This document shows, one piece after another, positions 17,200 to 25,119 of a stretch of DNA of 64,000 nt. The DNA comes from Chryseobacterium sp. FP211-J200. GTDB lineage: Bacteria > Bacteroidota > Bacteroidia > Flavobacteriales > Weeksellaceae. How positions within the stretch are numbered: the first letter of the stretch is position 1; every line of letters begins with the position of its first letter. The position numbers and the translations under genes were made by a program. The DNA is taken from NCBI RefSeq assembly GCF_001643375.1, contig NZ_LSHB01000056.1, positions 186,001-250,000 on the forward strand. Reading direction: 5' to 3'. Under the pieces are notes generated by a model that was given only the letters and a program-made list of their open reading frames with translations, did not search any database and was not told the DNA's origin.

Positions 17200-17375
17200 T
17201 GCCTCAACTAAATGGTTGATTCCCTTCACGAAGTGACTGATTTCCTCAACTAAGCGGTTGAATGCTTTAACTGAATGATTGGATGGCTCAACAGAATGGT
17301 TGGCTGATTTAACTGACCGGTTGAGCGCCTTCACAAAATGGTTTGTTGCCACAACTGAATAGTTATTTGCAACTA
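17200..17375 (-). repeat. Degenerate 21-bp minisatellite encoding NHSVK-like heptads
   Basis: About eight imperfect 21-bp units whose minus-strand translation follows the pattern xxNHSVK (for example ANHSVE, SNHSVK, FNRLVE, INHLVE). The frame stays open for 71 codons from a GTG at 17352, but the surroundings show no ribosome site or domain and an in-frame stop lies just upstream. I treat it as a repeat array; a short expressed protein cannot be excluded. Confidence 0.65.
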
Positions 17376-17422
17376 CCTAATCAATTTATACCTCTGAAAA
17401 CCAATTCAAATAATTTCAAACA

Positions 17423-17453
17423 TCAAAAAAAGTCTGCTACGAATAGCAGACTT
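17423..17453 (-). terminator. Hairpin with T-tract on the minus strand (orphan terminator)
   Basis: AAGTCTGCTA (17430-17439) pairs with TAGCAGACTT (17444-17453) around a 4-base loop. On the minus strand it is followed by a run of T, the form of an intrinsic terminator. No minus-strand gene ends just before it. Confidence 0.6.
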
Positions 17454-17805
17454 CTTAAAATTTAAAAATAGTATATGAAGAAAAATTTACTCTCAGGCAT
17501 TCTGCTTGATTTCGTTCTGCGACAAATCTAAAATTATACTTGACATCAAACTTTAATGAATCATTATCCCTTTATTAATAATACTTAAGAATCAATTCAG
17601 GTAAGTTTCAATGAGAATTCACATCTGCATAACCTTACTTTTATTAATCGATTTTGGATATCATTTTTATATCATTAATGAACTTAAAATCAGTACTTAA
17701 ACAAAACGACCAAGTTTTATTCTGATAAATTAAAATCTTGAAGTTTTAAAGTTGTTCATCGTCTATTCATTTTACAACATTAAATCCGGGGAAAAATCAA
17801 TCACA

Positions 17806-17840
17806 AAAAAAAGCATCTGCGGAGTTGGCAAATGCTTTAT
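17806..17840 (-). terminator. Terminator of the acetyltransferase gene at 17844
   Basis: Minus strand TAAAGCATTTGC...GCAGATGCTTT followed by TTTTT, starting a few bases after the stop codon. Confidence 0.75.
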
Positions 17841-17843
17841 AAG

Positions 17844-18338
17844 TTATTTAGCGATGATGAATTCCATCAAATAATCGTCCATCACATAGCTGTTTCCAAT
17901 ATCAAAAATGGCTACGTCATAAACTTTGAACCCTTGTGATTCGTAGAATTTTTTGGCGTCGTTATTTTTATTGACCGTTAAAGTCAATCTTTTGTCACCA
18001 GCTTTTTCGGTTTCAGTTTTTACAAATTCTAAGGCTTTTTTTCCAAGTCCTTTCCCTTGCGCTTCCTTCAGAAAATAGATCCGGTGAAGTTTTGTAGTTT
18101 CTGGTTCGTTATGAAATTCGAAGCCGATAAATCCTAAGAAAACCTCATCTTCCTGAATCAAATAATATTGATAGTTTGGATTTTTGAAATGGGTTTTCAA
18201 AGTGGATTCAGAATACATCAAACCTAACATATAATCAATTTGCTTTTGCTCTAAAATATGGGCGTAAGTGGAATTCCAAGATTTTTTTGCAAGGTGTTGG
18301 ATTGTGGGAATATCGTTTTCTGTGGCTTTGATAATCAT
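17844..18338 (-). CDS. GNAT-family N-acetyltransferase
   Basis: A 164-residue acetyltransferase, substrate unknown. It has a clear acetyl-CoA site: KLHRIYFLKEAQGKGLGKKAL (Q/R-x-x-G-x-G/A type, here QGKGLG), and the C-terminal LTVNKNNDAKKFYESQGF of GNAT enzymes. The IQHLAKKSWNSTYAHIL start resembles enzymes annotated as phosphinothricin- or RimI-like, which does not fix the substrate. A 7-bp tandem repeat begins 6 bases upstream of the start codon, in the ribosome-binding region, so copy number could affect translation (inference). Confidence 0.88.
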   Translation of the reverse strand: MIIKATENDIPTIQHLAKKSWNSTYAHILEQKQIDYMLGLMYSESTLKTHFKNPNYQYYLIQEDEVFLGFIGFEFHNEPETTKLHRIYFLKEAQGKGLGKKALEFVKTETEKAGDKRLTLTVNKNNDAKKFYESQGFKVYDVAIFDIGNSYVMDDYLMEFIIAK

Positions 18339-18344
18339 AAAATT

Positions 18345-18375
18345 GTATAATGTATAATGTATAATGTATAATGTA
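18345..18375. repeat. 7-bp tandem repeat (GTATAAT, about 4.4 units)
   Basis: Four exact copies of GTATAAT plus GTA at 18345-18375, in the spacer between recO and the acetyltransferase gene and only 6 bases from the latter's start codon. Seven is not a multiple of three, but the array is outside coding sequence and would change spacing, not frame. Confidence 0.8.
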
Positions 18376-18394
18376 AAAAATAAATCAATTCAGG

Positions 18395-19075
18395 TTAGAA
18401 AATTTCTTTGATGATTTCTAACGATCTCGGTTCGCGGAAATCAGTGAAATGGTAATGGAAATAAACCAATATCGAATCCAGGAAATTCTGTTTTTCAGCT
18501 CTACTCAGTTTGATACTGTATGGATCTTGTGATGTGATCAAGTCTTTCCATATGTCAGAAATCGTTTTGTCAAAAAAATGATGCATTTCTATATCTTCGA
18601 AGTTTCCGGTTTCGGGATTGAGGAACGTTTTGTCTGAGAATAGAGGCTGTAAACCCTGTTGTTTCAATAGTCTGAAAATAAAGATCAAATGTGATTGGAA
18701 ATTATCAATCTGAAGTTGACTCAGGAAAATGGAAATCTCAGAATAGATGCCAACGTTTTGATTTTCATTCCTCAACACCTGATTCAGCAAATCCGATATA
18801 AAAAACAAAATAGAATTTTTACGAATATCCGAACTGAAAAGATCTATGTTTTTCTGCTCGATTTTCTGAACGTTTTGGATGCTTTTTTTCTTATCGGAAG
18901 TGTAAAGCAATAATTCATTTAATGGAAAAAGGAAAGCCTTCTTTTTGTTCTTCGGAGCGTAGATTCCTTTTGCAAAGAAACTTTCGAAGCCATTTTCCCT
19001 ACAAAAACAATGGAGAACAGCATCGTGATCTCCATATTTTGTATAAGACAGTAAAAAAACTTCTTGTGTCATCAA
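18395..19075 (-). CDS. recO: DNA repair protein RecO
   Basis: A 226-residue recombination mediator that helps load RecA on gaps with RecR. The N-terminal OB-fold is visible (QEVFLLSYTKYGDHDAVLHCFCRENG...FFAKGIY), followed by the helical middle with PLNELLLYTSDKK. The C-terminal region lacks the four-cysteine zinc motif found in some RecO proteins. The gene lies 46 bases downstream of porZ on the same strand, with only low-complexity TTAGA-type DNA between. Confidence 0.9.
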   Translation of the reverse strand: MMTQEVFLLSYTKYGDHDAVLHCFCRENGFESFFAKGIYAPKNKKKAFLFPLNELLLYTSDKKKSIQNVQKIEQKNIDLFSSDIRKNSILFFISDLLNQVLRNENQNVGIYSEISIFLSQLQIDNFQSHLIFIFRLLKQQGLQPLFSDKTFLNPETGNFEDIEMHHFFDKTISDIWKDLITSQDPYSIKLSRAEKQNFLDSILVYFHYHFTDFREPRSLEIIKEIF

Positions 19076-19121
19076 GAATAGATGTTAGAAATTAGATTTT
19101 AGAAGTTAGATTAGACTTATT

Positions 19122-21368
19122 TTAATTCACTACAGCAATTTTCGCTGTGGCCGTATCGGTTCCGTCCTCGTTGGTCATCAAGACATAATAGATTCCGGAG
19201 GCTACTCTCACGCCTCTTTGGTTGTTGAGATTCCATTCGAAATAACCGCCATTTGCCACCGCAGAATGTACGAGATTCCCGGCTGCATCTGTGATTCTAA
19301 TATTGGTTTTAGCTGCAAGGCCTCTTATTCTTACATTTCCTTTGAATTGCGAGTAAACAACAGGATTTGGATAGACCAGAACATCTCCAAAGTTAGAGGT
19401 AACATCTGTCACATCACCCTGATAAACAACGATTCCATTTATGGTTGCGAAATACACTTTTCCTGTCTTATTATCCACTTGGATGTCTGTCACACTATCA
19501 TTTGGCAATGGGGAATTAGATTTTGTGAAATGATATATCGTCTTGTCGCCGTTAGGACTTAGATAGAATACACCTCCGCCATCCACAGACACCCATTTTT
19601 GATTGCCTGTATCTGCTGTGATCTGTAAAATGTTAGCATCACGGAACAATTCTTCTGCCAGTCCGTTTTCCTCTATGATGATGGCGTCTGTCTGAGGATT
19701 ATCTTCCAGTACTGCAGATTTTGGGTTGGATAATATCCTTAATCCTTCTCTACTTCCGATCCAAAGGTCATCATTATTATCAATCGATAAAGAAACTGTA
19801 CCATTTACCGGCAAGTTATTACTCATCTTTAAAACTTTGAAGCTATCATCAGAGCTATTGGCAGGAGAATTATTATAATTGTAGATCATTGCACCTCCAT
19901 CACTGTAGAAAGGCGCCGCAATATAGATGACCCCATCTTTTGCAACAGGTTTTTGGACACCTCCTATATTAAAGGTTGTAAATGGAGTTGAACCGAATGC
20001 ATCGTTAGATCTATTAAAAACATAAAAACTAGAATTTGCACAATTCCCAGATAAAGAGGGCACCGTACACTGAACACTGCAGAAAAGATTATTCTGACCA
20101 TCAAAAACAAGTCCTACGGGTTTATAATAAAACTGACTGTTAGGATTAAAAGAATATTTTTTAACAAAGTCATTATTATTCATTTTGTAAACCCCTTGTG
20201 CCGCTCCAGAAGTATATGTAAAATTGGTGAAATAAACCTCGGTGGGATTAGATGGATCGGGGACCACATCTAAAATATTATAGCCGGATGGATTATTGAG
20301 GAAATATTGAGGATAGATCCACTTTGAACCATCATAATGATAGTAACCTAGGTTTTTACCGGAATCCGCATCTTTATTTCCTGACGCGACCCAGATTTGG
20401 CCATTTAATAATGAAATTTTATTGGATGCACTATTGTAAGGACCATCTGGTTTCAAACTATTTTTTTGTTCGTTGTAGATCCCAGACAACTTGGTTCCCG
20501 TGAACAAAGCGCCATTGGAAACCAAAGCCGTATTGATGTCTTCGCCAGCATTGAAATTCTTCTGCTGTACTCCATTTGTGCTGTAAATATAAACCTGAGT
20601 TTTGTCCGTGACAATGATCTGACTATCTGTAACTCTCAAATCCTGAACATCTGTAAATGTTCTTGGGACTTGTGCAAATGTTGATCCTGTGCCATAGCTC
20701 ACTTGCGTACTTGTTGAAAACGCGATACTTGCCGACGCATCGATTTTTTTAAATGAACCTGAAACTAGATTTGTCCAAGTTGTGTATACTGGAAACGTGG
20801 CATTGATCTCATGAGATTTTATCCCTGAATTGGTTGCCACATATATTGTATTTTCTTTTAAAACTGCAGCATTGGCAGCGAGATAAGCTCCACCTGTTGA
20901 AAAGAAAGCCGTGTCTCCAAACTCTCTTCTAGCAATATTGAAAACCGAAACGCCATACCCAGCAGAAACGATAGCTTTATCACCATTAATAGAAATATGA
21001 TTGATTTTCTTAGTACCATTATATCCTGTTGCAAGCGGTATATCCACAATCAGAAAAATACCGTTGGGCGTGATAACATCCATATTACCGTTCTGGTAAC
21101 CAACTATTCCTGTCTGTGTCGCAGCATTGTAATCGAATGCCGATATCTTGACCTCGTGGAGGCCATTTGCTTTGGATAATTTTTTGACCTCCCCAGTTCC
21201 TGGATAATAGTAGAAAACACCATTCTCCGTGGCCGCGATCAATCTGTCATTATCTTCCCTGATAGTAAGAACATTGTTATAGGAAAACAGATCGCTCCAT
21301 TTGGTTGTGGTTTGAGCGTATGAAAGCACTGTTACATACAACAATAAAAGTGATAAAATTTTCTTCAT
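19122..21368 (-). CDS. porZ: PorZ-like type IX secretion system protein
   Basis: A 748-residue exported protein. It has a Sec signal peptide (about 1-18, ending SYAQ), two beta-propeller-like regions beginning WSDLFSYNNVLTIREDNDRLIAATENGVFYY, and a C-terminal beta-sandwich with VYPNPV and ITDAAGNLV as in T9SS sorting domains. This is the layout of PorZ, which in Porphyromonas takes part in linking anionic LPS to secreted cargo at the cell surface. It is one base after the metallophosphatase gene and upstream of recO. A generic T9SS-sorted propeller protein is the alternative. Confidence 0.75.
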   Translation of the reverse strand: MKKILSLLLLYVTVLSYAQTTTKWSDLFSYNNVLTIREDNDRLIAATENGVFYYYPGTGEVKKLSKANGLHEVKISAFDYNAATQTGIVGYQNGNMDVITPNGIFLIVDIPLATGYNGTKKINHISINGDKAIVSAGYGVSVFNIARREFGDTAFFSTGGAYLAANAAVLKENTIYVATNSGIKSHEINATFPVYTTWTNLVSGSFKKIDASASIAFSTSTQVSYGTGSTFAQVPRTFTDVQDLRVTDSQIIVTDKTQVYIYSTNGVQQKNFNAGEDINTALVSNGALFTGTKLSGIYNEQKNSLKPDGPYNSASNKISLLNGQIWVASGNKDADSGKNLGYYHYDGSKWIYPQYFLNNPSGYNILDVVPDPSNPTEVYFTNFTYTSGAAQGVYKMNNNDFVKKYSFNPNSQFYYKPVGLVFDGQNNLFCSVQCTVPSLSGNCANSSFYVFNRSNDAFGSTPFTTFNIGGVQKPVAKDGVIYIAAPFYSDGGAMIYNYNNSPANSSDDSFKVLKMSNNLPVNGTVSLSIDNNDDLWIGSREGLRILSNPKSAVLEDNPQTDAIIIEENGLAEELFRDANILQITADTGNQKWVSVDGGGVFYLSPNGDKTIYHFTKSNSPLPNDSVTDIQVDNKTGKVYFATINGIVVYQGDVTDVTSNFGDVLVYPNPVVYSQFKGNVRIRGLAAKTNIRITDAAGNLVHSAVANGGYFEWNLNNQRGVRVASGIYYVLMTNEDGTDTATAKIAVVN

Positions 21369-21369
21369 C

Positions 21370-22320
21370 CTAAGCTATTATGTTTTCATCTATTAACTGA
21401 TTATTCCACGAAATATTTTTCACATCTTTATTTTTATCGAAATAAAAATCCAATCTCCCCAATAAAATACCGGCCCAGCCTACTTGATTCACTATCACAT
21501 TCTTGTGTTCCTTATTTTGAAAAGTAAGAGGTTCCGGTAAAAATGTATGTGTGTGACCACCGAGGATCAAATCGATCCCTGAGGTTTTTGCCGCCAAATG
21601 CTTGTCTGACATCTTCTCCGGTTCATCCTTGTAATCAAAGCCAATGTGTGAAAGGCAGATTACCAGGTCACATTTTTTATCCTTTCTCAAAAAGTCTGCA
21701 TAATGTTGTGCTATTTCTATCGGATCATGGTAAATCGTCTCTGCATAATTTTTCTTTCCAACTAATCCATTGAGTTCTATTCCGACAGCGAAGATCCCAA
21801 TTCTTATTCCATCTTTCACGAAGATCTTGTAATCTTCTGTCTTGCCATCCAGGACCGTGTTTTTAAAATCATAATTGGAGCAGATGAAGGGGAATTTTGC
21901 GTTTGGTAAAACTTTCAGAAAACCTTCCAGGCCATTGTCAAAATCGTGGTTTCCCATGGTAGAAGCATCATACTTCATCATGCTCATCAGTTTGAACTCA
22001 AGCTCGCCTCCAAAAAAGTTGAAGTAAGGTGTTCCTTGGAAAATGTCACCTGAATCCAATAGCAACACATTCTTCTCCTCACTTCTGATTTTTTGAATTA
22101 ATGAAGCTCTTCTTGCAAAACCGCCTTGGTTGGGATTCTTGGTATAAGACGCATCAAAAGGTTCTATCCTGCTGTGCTGGTCATTGGTATGCAAAATTGT
22201 CAATTTGTGAGCCGACTCTTTTTTCAGAATATCAAATTGTTCTGCGAGCAAAAGATTGGGAGCAAGCGTCAAAGCAAGACTTCCTCCACTTATATATTTT
22301 AAGAATTCTTTTCTTTGCAT
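21370..22320 (-). CDS. Metallophosphatase half of a split 5'-nucleotidase
   Basis: A 316-residue protein equal to the N-terminal metallophosphoesterase domain of UshA-type 5'-nucleotidases. The metal-binding motifs are all visible: HTNDQHSR, DSGDIFQGT, MGNHDFDNG, CLSHIGFD and GGHTHTF. The N-terminus QRKEFLKYISGGSLAL looks like a Tat signal with RK in place of RR. Its start ATG shares one base with the stop of the upstream gene (TAATG), which carries the matching C-terminal domain, so the two products probably form one two-subunit enzyme for nucleotide or sugar-nucleotide hydrolysis in the periplasm. Confidence 0.88.
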   Translation of the reverse strand: MQRKEFLKYISGGSLALTLAPNLLLAEQFDILKKESAHKLTILHTNDQHSRIEPFDASYTKNPNQGGFARRASLIQKIRSEEKNVLLLDSGDIFQGTPYFNFFGGELEFKLMSMMKYDASTMGNHDFDNGLEGFLKVLPNAKFPFICSNYDFKNTVLDGKTEDYKIFVKDGIRIGIFAVGIELNGLVGKKNYAETIYHDPIEIAQHYADFLRKDKKCDLVICLSHIGFDYKDEPEKMSDKHLAAKTSGIDLILGGHTHTFLPEPLTFQNKEHKNVIVNQVGWAGILLGRLDFYFDKNKDVKNISWNNQLIDENIIA

Positions 22321-23081
22321 TATTCCTGTACTTTTTTGTCCTTGAAAATTAATCTTACATCATCTGGTGTAGAAACCTCAGGATTTTGCTTGAACTTTTC
22401 TAAGAAAAGGTCACGCATCTTAAGACCTGTCGAGATCATTTCGCCTTTTCCGAAAAAGAACATATTATCTCCGCCCAATGCCAAATAATCGGATGTTGCG
22501 ATGTAATAGGTTTTGTTTGGTTCAATACTTTTTCCGTTGATCAATTTTTTAGAAAGACTTCCGTTATCGGTCTCAATAACGAGATGTGACACTGGATTAT
22601 TTTTCTTGGTCTTCAAATAATAATCGAACAAGCCTTCTACCTCTTTTCCATTAATTTTAATAATGACGATCTCATTCTCAAAAGGCATCACTTCGTAGAT
22701 CTGTTTTGCAAGGATATCACCTTTCGGGATGATGGTTCGTATTCCGCCAATATTGATGACAGCTGCATCTATCGGAGGAATGTTATTTTTTTTTGCCCAC
22801 TCATCGGCACCTTGGAAAGTGTAATCTGCAAGAAGATTTCCGAGATTGCTATTGTCTCCGGACTTTGTAAGTTCTACGTTGGTATGGGAGATCTTGGTAT
22901 TCATTTGACCTTCCAGTTCGTGTTTGTAAGGTTGGATGATCGCATCCATCGCTTTATCTTCTGGTAGCTGATCGGTAATGTAGATGTTTTTTTCGGTATG
23001 AATATTTGCAATGTTAAGTGGTGCTTTACAGCCAACCAACAGCAATCCAATGATCCCGAATCCAAAAAACTTGTTTTTCAT
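22320..23081 (-). CDS. C-terminal substrate-binding half of a split 5'-nucleotidase, lipoprotein
   Basis: A 253-residue lipoprotein (lipobox LVGC, Cys18) containing the 5'-nucleotidase C-terminal domain: SNLGNLLADYTFQGADEWA, INIGGIRTIIPKG, PFENEIVIIKINGKEV and YLALGGDNMFFFGKG. This is the part of UshA that binds the nucleotide base. The catalytic half is the next gene, overlapping by one base. I placed the start at MKNKFFGFG (23081), which gives a proper signal peptide; the frame extends 7 codons further. A TAGATTTG box at 23100-23107 fits this start. Confidence 0.88.
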   Translation of the reverse strand: MKNKFFGFGIIGLLLVGCKAPLNIANIHTEKNIYITDQLPEDKAMDAIIQPYKHELEGQMNTKISHTNVELTKSGDNSNLGNLLADYTFQGADEWAKKNNIPPIDAAVINIGGIRTIIPKGDILAKQIYEVMPFENEIVIIKINGKEVEGLFDYYLKTKKNNPVSHLVIETDNGSLSKKLINGKSIEPNKTYYIATSDYLALGGDNMFFFGKGEMISTGLKMRDLFLEKFKQNPEVSTPDDVRLIFKDKKVQE

Positions 23082-23099
23082 TGAAGGAAAATATGGATA

Positions 23100-23107
23100 C
23101 AAATCTA
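23100..23107 (-). promoter_or_regulatory. -7 box for the 5'-nucleotidase/porZ operon
   Basis: Minus strand TAGATTTG, 18 bases before the lipoprotein start at 23081. It overlaps the possible upstream start region, supporting the shorter start. Confidence 0.5.
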
Positions 23108-23198
23108 AGGATTTTAGCGTTTTAAAACTAACTAATTCAGAATTAGATCATTCAAAAAAAAGATTCATTTTTATCCGAAAACAAAGAACAATATAATC

Positions 23199-23230
23199 TT
23201 TGTGCTTTCATTTAAAATAAATTAAATTTG
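23199..23230 (+). promoter_or_regulatory. Promoter for dapA
   Basis: TTTG at 23199-23202 and TAAATTTG at 23223-23230 with 20 bases between them, about 24 bases before the dapA start codon. Confidence 0.6.
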
Positions 23231-23253
23231 GGAAAATTAAATTTAATATAAAA

Positions 23254-24126
23254 ATGGGTCAGTTAAAAGGCGTAGGTGTGGCTTTGGTAACACCTTTCAA
23301 TGAAGATCTTTCTGTAGATTTTGATTCTCTTACCAAATTAATCGATTATAATATAGACAACGGGACCAACTTTCTGGTTGTCTTGGGAACTACAGCCGAG
23401 GCTGCAACGCTTTCCAAGGAGGAAAAGGACAAGGTCATTGCGCATATCACAAAGATCAACAACAACAGACTGCCTTTGGTTTTGGGAATCGGTGGAAACA
23501 ATACAGCGGAAGTAAAACAACAGATCCTGGATACCGATCTTTCGGACTTCGATGCGGTGTTGTCTGTTTCTCCTTATTATAACAAACCAAATCAGGAAGG
23601 ACTTTATCAGCACTACAAAGCTTTGGCAGAAACTGGAGCCAAGATCATCATCTACAATGTTCCTGGAAGAACGGGACAAAATGTAGAAGCTTCTACAACT
23701 TTGCGTTTGGCAAATGAGTTCCCAAACCTTTTCATGGTAAAAGAAGCAGCACCAAACATTTTACAATACTTCGACATCCTTAGACAAAAACCGGATAACT
23801 TCTCTCTAATGTCTGGCGACGACGAATATACTTTGCCAGTAACTTTAGCTGGAGGTGACGGCGTAATTTCCGTAATTGGTCAGGCTTATCCAAAAGAATT
23901 TTCTACAATGGTAAAGTTTGCGCTTAGCCGTGAAGTTGACGAAGCTTACAAGATCCACAATTCATTAGTGGAAATCACAAGATTGATATTTGCTGAAGGT
24001 AATCCGTGTGGTGTAAAAACTATTCTTGCCGAGAAAGGGATCATCAAAAATTATCTAAGACTACCTCTTGTCGCAGCCTCTGAAGGTTTGCAGGAAAAGA
24101 TCAGACAAGAAATGGAGAAAATCTAA
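23254..24126 (+). CDS. dapA: 4-hydroxy-tetrahydrodipicolinate synthase
   Basis: A 290-residue cytoplasmic aldolase that condenses pyruvate with aspartate semialdehyde, the first step of the lysine/diaminopimelate branch. The signatures are visible: GTTAEAATL near the N-terminus (pyruvate binding), YNVPGRTGQN with the active-site Tyr, and the Schiff-base Lys163 in VKEAAP. Length is normal for the family. It has its own promoter and is followed after 30 bases by the DUF898 gene. Confidence 0.96.
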   Translation: MGQLKGVGVALVTPFNEDLSVDFDSLTKLIDYNIDNGTNFLVVLGTTAEAATLSKEEKDKVIAHITKINNNRLPLVLGIGGNNTAEVKQQILDTDLSDFDAVLSVSPYYNKPNQEGLYQHYKALAETGAKIIIYNVPGRTGQNVEASTTLRLANEFPNLFMVKEAAPNILQYFDILRQKPDNFSLMSGDDEYTLPVTLAGGDGVISVIGQAYPKEFSTMVKFALSREVDEAYKIHNSLVEITRLIFAEGNPCGVKTILAEKGIIKNYLRLPLVAASEGLQEKIRQEMEKI

Positions 24127-24156
24127 TTTACAAAAACTAATAACCTAAAAATACAT

Positions 24157-25119
24157 ATGGAAACTAAGAACATGAAGCGCTATGCCTTTTCTTTTCAGGG
24201 AAAAGGAGGAGATTACTTTGGGGTCGTGGTTGTCAATTGGCTTTTGACGGTCATCACACTTGGACTTTACTATCCTTGGGCAAAAGAAAGGACTTTGAAA
24301 TACCTATATTCCCACACCAACTTGGAAGGCGATAATTTCCAATTTACAGGAACAGGGAAGGAAATGTTCGTTGGTTTCATCAAAGTATTCGGAACTTTTG
24401 TAGCATTATACGCCGGAATATTTATTGCCGCAAAAACACAGAATTCTGTGTTAATGGTCATATTCATCATTGTCTTTTATGCATTGCTAATCGGTATCAT
24501 TCCATTTGCGATCCATGGTTTTTATAAATACAGAATGTCGCGCACATCTTGGCGAGGTGTGAGATTTGGATACAGAGGTGACAGAGGAACATTGGTAAAG
24601 ATCTATTTTAAGGATCTGCTCCTGTCCATTGTCACTTTAGGTCTTTATGGTTTTTGGATGACAATCGACCTTAGAAATTACACCTTGAGTAATATCAAAT
24701 TTGGGAATGCAGAATTCAAGTACAACGCCAAAGGTTCAGAATATTTTTTCCTTAATTTGAAAGGCATATTCCTGACTTACATCACATTGGGCATCTACAG
24801 CTTTTGGTTCCAAAGGGACATTCTGAGATTCTATTTGGATCATTTGACACTTAACAACGGTAATGAAAAAGTGAGATTCCAATCCAAGTTGACGCCTGGC
24901 GACATCTTTGAATTGACAATCATCAATATGTTGATCATCATTTTCACCTTAGGAATTGGTTATGCATTCGTGGAAGTGAGAACTTTGACCAAACTTTTCA
25001 GCAATATAGAAATTGTCGGAAATATCGACCTTGACGCTTTGAAACAAACGGAAGCCGAGTACAAAAATGCCTTTGGCGATGAAGCTTTGGACGCGATGGA
25101 CCTTTCCGGAATCATCTAA
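24157..25119 (+). CDS. DUF898 (YjgN-like) inner-membrane protein
   Basis: A 320-residue membrane protein of the DUF898 family, function unknown. It is built of two or three similar blocks, each with an aromatic-rich membrane helix pair: VTLGLYYPWAKERTLKYLYS, VTLGLYGFWMTIDLRNYTLS and ITLGIYSFWFQRDILRFYLD. Its stop codon directly abuts the ATG of the M48 protease gene (TAAATG), so the two are likely made together, and YjgN-like proteins paired with an M48 peptidase may form one membrane complex (inference). Confidence 0.88.
   Translation: METKNMKRYAFSFQGKGGDYFGVVVVNWLLTVITLGLYYPWAKERTLKYLYSHTNLEGDNFQFTGTGKEMFVGFIKVFGTFVALYAGIFIAAKTQNSVLMVIFIIVFYALLIGIIPFAIHGFYKYRMSRTSWRGVRFGYRGDRGTLVKIYFKDLLLSIVTLGLYGFWMTIDLRNYTLSNIKFGNAEFKYNAKGSEYFFLNLKGIFLTYITLGIYSFWFQRDILRFYLDHLTLNNGNEKVRFQSKLTPGDIFELTIINMLIIIFTLGIGYAFVEVRTLTKLFSNIEIVGNIDLDALKQTEAEYKNAFGDEALDAMDLSGII

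Larger units (their letters stand above)
17082..17843. other. Gene-poor 760-bp spacer between recG and an acetyltransferase
   Basis: This stretch holds a 21-bp minisatellite (about 17200-17375), a hairpin at 17430-17453 and, at its right end, the terminator of the convergent acetyltransferase gene. Between 17460 and 17800 I find no protein gene; the only short frames have no family look. The hairpin without an obvious gene before it could mark the end of a small RNA on the minus strand. Confidence 0.6.

Noticed and set aside
17137-17352. 71-codon minus-strand frame with NHSVK heptads as a protein gene
   Set aside because: GTG start with no clear ribosome site and a stop just upstream; I keep it as a repeat array with low odds of being expressed.
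17200-17375. CRISPR array at the 21-bp repeats
   Set aside because: The units are directly adjacent with no spacers, and no cas gene is in the window.
17474-17530. 18-residue frame MKKNLLSGILLDFVLRQI on the plus strand
   Set aside because: Too short and without a ribosome site or conserved pattern; a hydrophobic leader peptide cannot be shown.
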